From: Pseudomonadota bacterium
GTDB lineage: Bacteria > Myxococcota_A > Polyangia > Polyangiales > Polyangiaceae
Direction: 5' to 3'
Assembly (NCBI GenBank): GCA_023398955.1
Contig: JAEWRL010000242.1
Location: forward strand, 62,001 to 126,000
Length of the DNA: 64,000 bases
Shown here one piece after another: positions 1 through 8,559 of this stretch. The translations under genes and the position numbers were made by a program. The notes beneath the pieces are model-generated. The model was not told the DNA's origin and did no database searches. It was given only the letters and a program-made list of their open reading frames with translations. Within the stretch, counting starts at the first letter, position 1. Each line of letters opens with the position of its first letter.

Positions 1-2622
1 TCCGCAGGGAACCGGAGCATCCGAACACACACCGTGTGGACAATCGTCACCGTCCGAGCAAGGTCCTCCCACCGCACAGAACTTCGGCGAGGGCAGCGCC
101 GTACACGGTCCACCACAGTCTACCCAGCCTTCTCCCTGGTTCTGGATCCCGTCCTCGCAGCTCGAGGCAGCGCACACGGCATCCGCTCCTTCTCCCACAC
201 AATTGAAACTGGCACAGTTCGCATCGTCACCCAAACACGCACGACCCGGACCGCAGCCGCTGCAATGCGCCCCCCCGCAGTCGGTGTCCACCTCGTCCTG
301 GTTCAGGGTGCCGTCCGCACAACTCGGTTCGAGGCACTCACCCCCGGAGCAAACGCTGCTGGAGCAGTCGGGGTGTGCGGAGCACGCATCACCCGGCACG
401 CAGATGTCGCAGGGACTCGTTCCGCCGCAGTCGATCCCGCCTTCCCCTTGATTCTTGACTCCGTCGCTGCACGTGGCGGGAGCGCAGACACCGCTGACGC
501 AGTTCGAGCTGGCGCAGTCGCTCGAGCGCTCGCAGACGCGGGTCGACTCGCAACGCAAGCACTCGCCTCCCCCACAATCGACATCGGTTTCAAGGCCGTT
601 GACGACGCCGTCGTTGCATTCCGCGCTAAGGCACGATGAGCTCTCGGGTTCGCAAAAGAGTACAGGCGCAGCACAGTCTTCGTCCTCATTACAGTGCCGG
701 GCACCGCCGCAACGAGGACACTCGGTGTTGCCACCGCAGTCGTTGTCCGTCTCACCACCGTTTCGGACACCGTCGTCACAGGCTGGCGCCGCGCACTTCT
801 GCCCGCTGCAGACCCCGCTCGTGCAGTCCGAGTCGTCTTCACAGCCTTCTCCGTCATCGCAGGCGCCGCAGTTCAACCCTCCGCAATCCCGTCCCGTCTC
901 CGAACCGTTCTGGACGTTGTCATCGCAGCGCGGCTGCTGGCACATGGCAGCCGCACAGACTCCGCTAGCACAGTCCGAGTCGGCGCCACACGCCAAGCCA
1001 ACGGCGCATCCCGGGCAGGCTCCGCCGCAGTCCTTGTCCGATTCGCCGCCATTGCGGCGCTGGTCCGTACAGGTCGAGGTCAGACAGACGTTGTCGACGC
1101 AGACCCCGCTTGCGCAATCGCTACCGGCGAGACAATCATTCCCCGCGGAACAGACGGGACAGTCACGACCGCCGCAATCGACGTCCGTCTCTGTGCCATC
1201 CTTCAATCCGTCCGAGCAGTCGAGAATCGCACAAGTCCCGCTCAAGCAGTACTCGGTGCCGCAGTCCGAGTCCCCGCGACATCGCCGTCCGGGGGCGCAT
1301 GGTACGCAGCCGCCCCCACAATCGATGTCGCTCTCCAGCCCGTTGCGGGTCTCATCATCACAGGCCGGGTTGGCGCACGTCGAGCTACGGCAGACGTCGC
1401 TTTCGCAGTCCCCTGCAGCTTTGCAGCGGGAACCTGCCGCACAGGCGGGGCAGTTTCCGCCGCAGTCGACATCGCTCTCCTGACCGTTGCGGGTTTCATC
1501 TTCGCAGGACGCAGCGACACAGACGCCGTCCTCGCAAACGCGGCTCGAGCAATCGCGCACCGCGGCACACCCCTCGCCTGCAGGGCACGGCAAACAGTCG
1601 GGACCTCCACAGTCGGTGCCCGTCTCATCCCCGCTGATCTCCGTGTCGCCGCAGGTGGCCGCCTGGCAAATGGAGTCGCGGCAAAAGCCACTGGCGCAGT
1701 CGTGCGAGCCCATACAGCTGCCAAAAACCGCGCACGGACCGCAAGAGCCGCCACAGTCCAGGTCCGTCTCGTCCCCGTTCGGCGCACCATCCGTACAGGA
1801 CACTGGTCGGCACAAACCGTCGTGACACATCCCCTCGGTGCAGTCGGCATCCTCTGCGCACCGCCAGCCCAACGCGCATCCAAGGCAGTCCGTTCCACCG
1901 CAATCCACGTCGCTCTCGCTGGCGTCGAGCTTGCCATTGTCGCAAGTGCCCTCCTGGCAAGCACCTTGGATGCAGCTCCGACTGTGGCAGTCGGCGTCCG
2001 TTTCACACGCGGCTCGGTTCTCGCAAGGAGCACAGCTCCCGCCGCAGTCCACGTCGGTTTCGTCGCCGTTGAACGTCTGGTCCTCACAGCCCTCATCACG
2101 GCACGTACCCTTACCGCACACGTTCGAGCCGCAATCGCTGTCGCTTTCACAGGCGTCCCCGACGGGGCAAGGATTGCACCCGCCGCCACAATCGACGTCG
2201 GTTTCATCGTCGTCCTGTCGCTTATTGTCGCAGGACTCGTTGGCGCAGGTGCCGGCGATACAGCCGCGGCTTCGGCAGTCGAGATCGCCGTTGCACCTCC
2301 GACCCGCTTGGCAGGGCATGCAACCCTCCCCGCCGCAGTCGCGATCCGATTCGTCTTCGTCCCGGCGATCGTTCCGGCAGTGCGCCGCTTGACAGGCGCC
2401 TTCGACACACGAACGCGCTTCGCAGTCGGCTGCGACCTCGCACTCATCGCCGACGTCGCAACCGGGGCAATCTTTGCCACCACAATCGACATCCGTCTCG
2501 TAGCCGTTCCTGAGCTCGTCGCTGCACGACGCGGCGCGGCCCTGGATCGCGTCCTCGTTGCAGCCAACCAGCCAAGCCGCCAGCTGCACCCAGAACAAAC
2601 AACAGAGAGCTCGGGCTGTCAT
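1..2622 (-). CDS. Cys-rich tandem-repeat lipoprotein, C-terminus beyond the left edge
   Basis: One frame stays open from an ATG at 2622 to the window edge, so at least 874 residues are visible and the C-terminus is missing. The N-terminus is a short hydrophobic signal ending in a lipobox (LVGC, cysteine about residue 21), so the protein is probably a secreted lipoprotein. The rest is about 17 repeats of 40-50 residues built on the pattern C-x-D-x-x-x-N-G-x-E-[TS]-D-x-DCGG-x-C-x-x-C, then G-x-x-C, a DC pair and a closing C-x-x-G-x-C. The even cysteine spacing fits disulfide-bonded extracellular modules, a style common in large myxobacterial surface proteins. The function is unknown; calcium/metal binding or adhesion would be guesses. 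Long frames on the other strand here are by-products of the repeats. Confidence 0.85.
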   Translation of the reverse strand, partial: MTARALCCLFWVQLAAWLVGCNEDAIQGRAASCSDELRNGYETDVDCGGKDCPGCDVGDECEVAADCEARSCVEGACQAAHCRNDRRDEDESDRDCGGEGCMPCQAGRRCNGDLDCRSRGCIAGTCANESCDNKRQDDDETDVDCGGGCNPCPVGDACESDSDCGSNVCGKGTCRDEGCEDQTFNGDETDVDCGGSCAPCENRAACETDADCHSRSCIQGACQEGTCDNGKLDASESDVDCGGTDCLGCALGWRCAEDADCTEGMCHDGLCRPVSCTDGAPNGDETDLDCGGSCGPCAVFGSCMGSHDCASGFCRDSICQAATCGDTEISGDETGTDCGGPDCLPCPAGEGCAAVRDCSSRVCEDGVCVAASCEDETRNGQESDVDCGGNCPACAAGSRCKAAGDCESDVCRSSTCANPACDDETRNGLESDIDCGGGCVPCAPGRRCRGDSDCGTEYCLSGTCAILDCSDGLKDGTETDVDCGGRDCPVCSAGNDCLAGSDCASGVCVDNVCLTSTCTDQRRNGGESDKDCGGACPGCAVGLACGADSDCASGVCAAAMCQQPRCDDNVQNGSETGRDCGGLNCGACDDGEGCEDDSDCTSGVCSGQKCAAPACDDGVRNGGETDNDCGGNTECPRCGGARHCNEDEDCAAPVLFCEPESSSCLSAECNDGVVNGLETDVDCGGGECLRCESTRVCERSSDCASSNCVSGVCAPATCSDGVKNQGEGGIDCGGTSPCDICVPGDACSAHPDCSSSVCSGGECLEPSCADGTLNQDEVDTDCGGAHCSGCGPGRACLGDDANCASFNCVGEGADAVCAASSCEDGIQNQGEGWVDCGGPCTALPSPKFCAVGGPCSDGDDCPHGVCSDAPVPCG
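30..2570 (-). repeat. About 17 coding repeats of the DCGG Cys-rich module
   Basis: Repeat units of roughly 130-150 bp each encode one module with an invariant DCGG core. The units are diverged at DNA level (third positions and loops differ), so this is an old protein-domain expansion and not a recent DNA duplication. Some units carry an extra residue between DCGG and the next cysteine (for example DCGGKDC against DCGGSC), giving two module subtypes. Confidence 0.75.
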
Positions 2623-2886
2623 TGCGATGCAGTCTACCGAGCCCAGCCCTGCGCGGCCATACACCTACTCCCACTCAGCACCAGAGTAGGAGTTGCTCGC
2701 TGATGGGGCCGAACCCGGAGAGCCCCGTCGTCCGAGAAAGGGCTCTAATTTCCCCACGTAGAACACGCGTCCCCGAAGAACCGGCCTAGAGACCCATCAC
2801 ACCCGCCCCGTCCCGACCAGCAGCGCACTGTGGCATGCGCGTGAAGGATTCCAAGCGGCGTGCACCATTCCACGGGTCAATCAATG

Positions 2887-3507
2887 TCACACATCGGAGG
2901 CTCGCTCACGGAAAACGCTATCCGCTTGCATGGCTCGGCTCGCTCGCTCTGGGTCCAGGAACGTTGTGCGCTCCTTGGCTGCCGCCTCAGGCCGACATCG
3001 GATGCTCTTGAGGAAGAACTGGCTGTTGGGGATTCGCAGGAGCGCCCCATCGGAGGTCTCGCTGTTCTCCTCCGCCAGGGTCGTGAACATCAGGTTCATG
3101 TCGACGGCGCGTCCGCGCGGCCCCCCACCGCTCGATTCGAGTACCTCGACATCATCGCCGATGCGAAATGGCCGATAGACCAGGATCATCAGCGCGCAAA
3201 CGATGTTGCTGAAGACGCTCCAGAGCGCAACGAAGCCGACCGCGACCGCCGCCAGCACCGCAGAAAGCACGGCCCACGCGTTCTGTAGGATGCCGAGCTG
3301 CTCCACCAGGACGAGGACCGCGACGAGCACGACGAGGCCGCGGATGAGACGGCGCAATCGATGTGCCATCACGGGGGTCAGGTGACCCTCGCGCCCCAAC
3401 TTGCTCACCCCGCTCGATGCGAGCCGATAAACCAGGAAGGTGACGATCAGAGTCAAGAGCACAGTGATGGACCCGATCGCCAATTGCTCGAGCTTTTCGA
3501 GAAGCAC
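2887..3507 (-). CDS. Small MscS-family mechanosensitive ion channel
   Basis: Membrane channel of the MscS family, expected to open under membrane tension and release solutes. Of 206 residues, the first 105 carry three hydrophobic segments (around residues 12-30, 55-70 and 75-100). The last runs into the family hallmark RPFRIGDDVEV at the start of the beta domain, followed by GRAVDMNLMFTTL and LLRIPNSQFF. The C-terminal alpha-beta domain is short, so this is a minimal MscS. The frame is open further upstream, but I chose the GTG at 3507 because GGAGG lies about 9 nt before it and the added N-terminus would be Cys-rich and unlike a channel. It stands alone between two lipoprotein genes on the same strand. 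Confidence 0.85.
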   Translation of the reverse strand: MLLEKLEQLAIGSITVLLTLIVTFLVYRLASSGVSKLGREGHLTPVMAHRLRRLIRGLVVLVAVLVLVEQLGILQNAWAVLSAVLAAVAVGFVALWSVFSNIVCALMILVYRPFRIGDDVEVLESSGGGPRGRAVDMNLMFTTLAEENSETSDGALLRIPNSQFFLKSIRCRPEAAAKERTTFLDPERASRAMQADSVFRERASDV

Positions 3508-3933
3508 GCGTACCAACCTCCAGTGAGCTGCCTGCCGAACACCAAACCAGCGCAGACCCAGCAGCGCAGCCTCACATGGGCTGCACAGGACTCGCGCTCC
3601 CGCCCGGTCTAGAACAGCGGGAGGATCATTGCAACGAGCCCACCCAGAGGTTTTCTGGACGCATTCAGGAATAGTCACGCATTGAAGGGCGTTTCTCCCC
3701 ACGAACCCAGGAGGTGAAGCTTCTGAAAATGGACTCTGCTGCCGCCGGGTGGCGCTCCCAGAGTGCTTGGACTCGCCGACCCACCCGCATCAATCGTTGA
3801 TCCTCCCCTCCCCTCAGGAGTCCAAGTAGCCCCGGCGGCTCCCGGGCCCCCCTCGACAACGCGTCGGGGGGGGCTTGGCCCTTTGTCCTCCAAGCCCGAA
3901 GGTATCGGCACGGCGGCCGTCAGCGCTGCAAGT
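3508..3933. other. Intergenic stretch between MscS and the large lipoprotein gene
   Basis: Short open frames here have no recognisable motif or ribosome binding site. The only structure seen is the strong GC hairpin at 3844-3873. The MscS promoter is expected in the part nearest 3510, but I could not identify its boxes. Confidence 0.5.
3844..3873 (-). terminator. GC-rich hairpin downstream of the large lipoprotein gene
   Basis: The arms are CCCCCC-T-CGAC and GTCGGGGGGG around the loop AACGC, about 10 bp with one bulged base. It lies about 60 nt past the stop codon at 3934. No clear U-run follows on the minus strand, so it may be a weak intrinsic terminator or an RNA 3'-end stabiliser. Confidence 0.4.
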
Positions 3934-6510
3934 CTACGGCCTGAGGTGCAACCTCTCGAGCACGCGGTTCCCGATGTTCGCGGTGGCGTGAAATAGGTAG
4001 AGACTATCGTTCCCAAAGACGGGGCGGAGCCCGCGTTGCGACGACGAATCGCTCGCGACCGTGTGCATGGCGCGGCTCTCTCCGGCATTGTCCAGCGGTC
4101 CAATATGGAGCGATAGACCTCCATCCGAACGCTGCAACCACGCCACCGTGCACCTCTCCTGGTCCGAGCACTCCACTGCATGACCCGCAGGGGACGCGCC
4201 GCTCAGGAAAGCCACCCGGCGGGGCGGATGGATCCAAAGCGAGTCGGGGTCCAGCTCGCCGCTTCGAATCCACGCTTGGTTGGCTCCCGCAGAGGGAGCC
4301 TGCTCGATCCAGGCGACGACACCCATTCGCCCACGCCGCGCGAGGAACGGCGCATGAGCGTGAAGGTCGCTGGCGAAGAGGCATCGGTCGCTGCCATTGG
4401 GCATCGCGTCACTGGCCCTCAAAGAGACCCCGTGAATGCAGCCAACCCCGCGGGCGGGATCGGCACGGTCGTCGCTCCAGACCGCCAAGACGCGCGGCCC
4501 CAGCGCTAGCAAGTCGAGGCCCGTGGCCATCCCAGGGGCGTGAGTGATGCGCTCAGCAGGGCGCAGGAGATCGAGCCGCTCGTTCAGCCGTGCCGCGTAC
4601 ACTTCTGGATTCCCATTGCGCCCATCGATCCAGGCCACGACCCAGCCCTGATCCACCCGCGCCGCGGCCACGTCATACACCTCTGCTCGCTGATGCGTGA
4701 GCATGCGCTGCGAGACCTTCTTGCCACGACCATCAATGAGAGTGACGAACACCTCTGGCTGACCATTGTCCAGGGCCGACCAAACGAGCAATGCTCGATC
4801 GCGCGAGGCGGCGAGGTCGATGCCAGAGACGGAACGTGCGCGCCAGGATATCCGCAACGGCTCGCTGGCATTGCCTTGGTCGTTCACCAGCGCAACGTCG
4901 AGCAGGGCACGCACTGGTGCGTGCTTGCCGTCGGGCGCGGGTTCTAGTGGTCGCCGGTAAGGAACATCCGGGTCGAAGTCGCTCACCCAGGCGACGAGGG
5001 TGCCGCCGTCTAGGTCCACGACCTCGTAATCCGCGACGCTCTCGGCCTGTAAGAGCCGCTTGACTTCAGCATGGTTGCCCCCGTCTGCGAGCGGACGAGT
5101 CGATGGCGCCCCTCCCTGGGCGCTTTTCCCAAGGGGCAAGTGATAGACAACGACCGACTCGTTGGCGACTGCGGCCAGTGCTCGGCATGGCCCGGCGGCG
5201 CAATCGAGACCCCACGCCAGGTCCACCGGGACCCGCGGACCCGCAGGCTGACTCACCTCCACCACTTCGCGAGTAGCCACGCGCAAGCTGGCATCGAACT
5301 CGACGTACGTGAAGGGAGCTTGCCCGCCGCAGTCCGCCTCGGCGGAGCACAAGGGGGACTGGACGAGGGCTGCCAAGCCGCCCTGCCGTGCAACGAACTC
5401 GACCAGTGGCGCTCCGGCTCCGCTCACCGGGAGTTCGCCTCGCTCCGTGTCGACGGTGCCGTCTTTGCCAAGCCGGGCCAGGCTCATACGGACGGGCTCG
5501 TCGCCGGCCGCTCCACGGCGCCAGACGATGAACCCGTGCTCCGAACCGCGCGCTGGTGCCACGAACTGCACGAGGCGTTGCCGATCCCCCTCGCTGAGGA
5601 GCGGCTTCGGTCGAGACGCAACGCCAGTCTTCGGCGAAAAGGTCATCGTCACGATGTGTTCGCCTTCGGAGGCAGGTTGAGTCCAGGCGAAGAGCAGGCC
5701 GTCTTGGTCAGCGATAAGGTCGAGATCCGCTCCGATTTCCGTGCCCTCGTAAAGGGTCGTCGGCCCACTGGTGACTGTCCCGCGCTCGTCGACGACGGAG
5801 AGGGTGACAGAACGCCGCTGGTCTGTCGGATCCTCCCTGACCACTGCCAACGCCGTTCCTTGGTCCATCGTAGCGACCTGCCATGCGAGGGCGTTGGATA
5901 CGATGGCATGGGGAGGCACCGCCACCTCACCGTTCCGGGCCACGAAGGCCGTCTCAACCGTCGCCCGCGCTCCGTGGGCGGTAGCCCAAAGGATCGCAGT
6001 TCCGGAGGAGCTAGGCAGCGCCTCCAGCCAGACGATGCGTTCACCCGTCGTGGAAAGACTCCGAGGCTTGGATACTGAGCGGCCGCTCGCCCCCAAGATG
6101 CTCACCGTAAGCATCGGCTGCTCGGATGCGCTTGCGACGAGGACAAACCCAGATGGCGTGCCCTCCACTTTGCCCAGCGGCCGAACCGTCATCAGCCCAG
6201 GGCGCCACGTTGTTCTTCCAATCACAGAACGGCGCTGAGTACTTAGAGAAAAACTGACCCATTCGAGGCCTCGCGGCGTCGGCTCCGCCCACACGGCAAT
6301 CTGGTCAGCACCGTGGCCGCTCAGGTGCGGCCCGAACGTCCCCGGCGACACCGTGGCCAAAGCCCCGGCATGCGTGGCGACAGGCGCGGAGTCTCCACGG
6401 CCTGCAGCCGACACAGCGGCAGGCCGTGGCCCAGAGCGAGCGCCCTCCTGTGGAACCGTGGCGCACGCCGCGCAGGCGACGACGACCAACACCGTCATGG
6501 CGGTCTTCAC
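3934..6510 (-). CDS. Large lipoprotein with beta-propeller-like repeats, function unknown
   Basis: An 858-residue exported protein. It begins MKTAMTVLVVVACAAC; the lipobox VVAC puts the lipidated cysteine at residue 13. After a Pro/Ala-rich linker (to about residue 45) the chain is made of beta-strand repeats in which a hydrophobic strand ends in a Trp and is followed by an acidic/Gly turn: LLVWSALDNGQPEVFV, WVVAWIDGRNGNPEVYAARL, VLAVWSDDRADP. This resembles sialidase/YncE-like propeller blades, with room for perhaps two propellers. No catalytic residues were recognised. It is divergent from the sensor kinase gene at 6606, so the two may share a control region of about 95 bp. A role in surface sensing or scaffolding is inference only. 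Confidence 0.7.
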   Translation of the reverse strand: MKTAMTVLVVVACAACATVPQEGARSGPRPAAVSAAGRGDSAPVATHAGALATVSPGTFGPHLSGHGADQIAVWAEPTPRGLEWVSFSLSTQRRSVIGRTTWRPGLMTVRPLGKVEGTPSGFVLVASASEQPMLTVSILGASGRSVSKPRSLSTTGERIVWLEALPSSSGTAILWATAHGARATVETAFVARNGEVAVPPHAIVSNALAWQVATMDQGTALAVVREDPTDQRRSVTLSVVDERGTVTSGPTTLYEGTEIGADLDLIADQDGLLFAWTQPASEGEHIVTMTFSPKTGVASRPKPLLSEGDRQRLVQFVAPARGSEHGFIVWRRGAAGDEPVRMSLARLGKDGTVDTERGELPVSGAGAPLVEFVARQGGLAALVQSPLCSAEADCGGQAPFTYVEFDASLRVATREVVEVSQPAGPRVPVDLAWGLDCAAGPCRALAAVANESVVVYHLPLGKSAQGGAPSTRPLADGGNHAEVKRLLQAESVADYEVVDLDGGTLVAWVSDFDPDVPYRRPLEPAPDGKHAPVRALLDVALVNDQGNASEPLRISWRARSVSGIDLAASRDRALLVWSALDNGQPEVFVTLIDGRGKKVSQRMLTHQRAEVYDVAAARVDQGWVVAWIDGRNGNPEVYAARLNERLDLLRPAERITHAPGMATGLDLLALGPRVLAVWSDDRADPARGVGCIHGVSLRASDAMPNGSDRCLFASDLHAHAPFLARRGRMGVVAWIEQAPSAGANQAWIRSGELDPDSLWIHPPRRVAFLSGASPAGHAVECSDQERCTVAWLQRSDGGLSLHIGPLDNAGESRAMHTVASDSSSQRGLRPVFGNDSLYLFHATANIGNRVLERLHLRP

Positions 6511-6605
6511 GGCCCGACGGTACGCACCGACCGCGACCGATGCAAGGCCGGGTCGCTCTCCACGCTACTCAGCCTTCTCGAGAGGACCGAGCTAGTATCC
6601 CCTTC

Positions 6606-8258
6606 GTGACCCTAGCGCAGCGCTTCATGCTCGCGGCAGCCGTGCTCGTCATCACGACGACGACGGCGCTGGCCCTCGCCGTGCGAACCGCCTGGCGAAA
6701 CGCCGAGGAAGCCGCATTCGCGGCACGTGTTGCCTCCGCATCCCTACAGATAGAGCGAGACCTCGCCCTCGAGGCGCAACGCTTACCGACTCTGGTTCAA
6801 CCACTCTGCGAACACGACCCCGTGGTGGACAGCACCCTCGTCGACCTGCGCACCGGCCGCCTGGACAAGGGCCGACGACTCTCACTGAGCCTGCGGGTGC
6901 CGGAACTCATGAAGGCCTTGGGGTTAGACGAGCTCATTCTGGTGACCGGGCGCGGCGAAGTCCTTGGAGCAGGCGACACGGCTCAGGTGGGGAGCCGGGA
7001 CGCTGGCTTGGCCGCTCGGTTGCGCGAGCCGCGAGGCCCCTCGAAGCTGCGAGCCAGCCCGCCACCCGTCGCGATAGAAACGTATTGTTCGCAGGAAGAC
7101 AATGGAGTGCTCGTCGGACTCTACGCTGCGCGTCATCTGCACCGCTTGCTCGATCAAGCTTCGAGGCGCGTTGGGCTGGAGCTCAGCATGGACTCCAGCG
7201 AGCCGCCCGAAGGCTCGATGTCACAGCCCATCCGGGTCCGGGAGTTCGGCGACCTCCAGATAACGGCCGCGCAATCCCGGATGCCCCTCAAGGCGACCCT
7301 CCGGCAGCTGGACGCGACGGTGCTCCTGCTGGGCTTGATCACGCTCGCCGGAGCCTTGGTCGGTGCCGCACTGATGGCTCGCGGGCTGGCGCGACCCATC
7401 GTCAGACTGGCGGCGGAAGCCGAGCGGGCCGTCCACGCTCAGCCACGCCCCGTGCTAGCGACGGGTGGACGCGAGCTGCAGCAGCTGGCGAGCTCCTTCA
7501 ACCGCGCCATCCTCGAGCTGGCTGCCATGCGAAAGCGTCTCGCGGCCACGGAACGTATCGCCGCACGCCGCGAGATCGCGCAGCAGGTGGCCCACGAGAT
7601 CAAGAACCCTCTCGCGCCAATCCGGGCGGCGGTCGAGACCCTGCGGCGCTTGCACGCGCGGAATGATCAACGATTCGACGAGTACTTCGATGAAGCCACC
7701 CGAACTGTGCTCGATGAGGTCAACCGCATCACCACAATCGTGCAGGGTTTTACGCGATTCGCTCGCCTTCCGGCACCCCAACCAGTTCCCTGTGATGTCG
7801 CCGCCCTTGCGCAGCGGGTGGTGGGCCTCCACGCAACTACCTGCGCGGGTCTGACGCTTGACTCGCCCCCCTCGCTGCACCTCCGCGCGGATCCGGATCA
7901 GCTGGTACAGGTACTGACCAACCTGGTTCAGAACGCGCTGGACGCCGCTTCCGTCAGCGCAGACCCCCGGGTCGAAGTGCGCCTCGTCCCGCAAGGGGAG
8001 AAGTTACGCATCGAGGTTGCCGACAATGGACCAGGCGTTGCGCCGGAGATGGAGGACAGGCTGTTCGAGCCCTATGCGACGAGCAAGTCCCATGGGACGG
8101 GGCTGGGCCTCGCCATCGTCCAACGCATTGTGGTCGAGCACGGGGGACAGATTCACCACGAGCGGCCCGCTGCTGGCGGTGCCCGCTTCGTCATCGAGCT
8201 ACCTCGAGAGGCAGGTCTGGGAGGCCCAAGGCTCCCGGCCAACCATCCTGAACTCTAG
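6606..8258 (+). CDS. Membrane sensor histidine kinase (HAMP-HisKA-HATPase)
   Basis: Transmits a periplasmic or membrane signal by autophosphorylation on histidine. Of 550 residues: TM1 about 7-27, periplasmic domain about 28-235 with no recognised fold, TM2 about 238-258 ending in a HAMP-like segment (LARPIVRLAAEAERA), H-box QQVAHEIKNPLAPIRAAVE with the phospho-acceptor His at residue 330, N-box LVQNALDAA near 440, G1 VADNGPGV and G2 GTGLGLAIV. The architecture is NtrY/AtoS-like. The GTG at 6606 is preferred because the frame upstream is Arg/Pro-rich and overlaps the divergent lipoprotein gene; an ATG at 6627 is an alternative. No response regulator gene is adjacent, so the partner is unknown. 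The chemoreceptor gene follows 301 bp downstream. Confidence 0.88.
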   Translation: MTLAQRFMLAAAVLVITTTTALALAVRTAWRNAEEAAFAARVASASLQIERDLALEAQRLPTLVQPLCEHDPVVDSTLVDLRTGRLDKGRRLSLSLRVPELMKALGLDELILVTGRGEVLGAGDTAQVGSRDAGLAARLREPRGPSKLRASPPPVAIETYCSQEDNGVLVGLYAARHLHRLLDQASRRVGLELSMDSSEPPEGSMSQPIRVREFGDLQITAAQSRMPLKATLRQLDATVLLLGLITLAGALVGAALMARGLARPIVRLAAEAERAVHAQPRPVLATGGRELQQLASSFNRAILELAAMRKRLAATERIAARREIAQQVAHEIKNPLAPIRAAVETLRRLHARNDQRFDEYFDEATRTVLDEVNRITTIVQGFTRFARLPAPQPVPCDVAALAQRVVGLHATTCAGLTLDSPPSLHLRADPDQLVQVLTNLVQNALDAASVSADPRVEVRLVPQGEKLRIEVADNGPGVAPEMEDRLFEPYATSKSHGTGLGLAIVQRIVVEHGGQIHHERPAAGGARFVIELPREAGLGGPRLPANHPEL

Positions 8259-8559
8259 GGAATGTTCGACGCGGGGGGGCCGGTTACGGGGCTCATGGTG
8301 GGGACGACTGCCAAGATGCTCGAGCCGGGGTCCCATGGTGACCGCATGTCGCAGGCGCAGACCACGGTGCGAGGCGCGGTTCCGCCTGGGATTGCCGCGT
8401 CCGCGACTTATCCGGCCACGTCCGGAGGCCGTGTGTGTCTGCTGCATCGTACCCGAGAGGCTTGTTCCGTTTCGGCAAGCTCAATATCGTTGCAGTTCGA
8501 GGCGGGCCCGGCCGTATTCCCTCCTCGCGTCCACCGACTTCGACCGGACAGGAAGAGAC
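8259..8559. other. Intergenic stretch between sensor kinase and chemoreceptor
   Basis: 301 bp with no supported gene. Open frames through it are extensions of neighbours or shadows. A purine-rich GGAAGAG just before 8560 is the ribosome binding site of the chemoreceptor gene. I see no convincing promoter boxes or hairpin. Confidence 0.5.

Noticed and set aside
694..2703. Long plus-strand frame of 669 codons, and other long frames (34-639, 455-1483, minus 1242-2567)
   Set aside because: They are antisense or phase-shifted readings of the Cys-rich repeat gene. The repeat structure lacks stops in several phases, and only the open minus frame from 2622 shows the regular cysteine modules.
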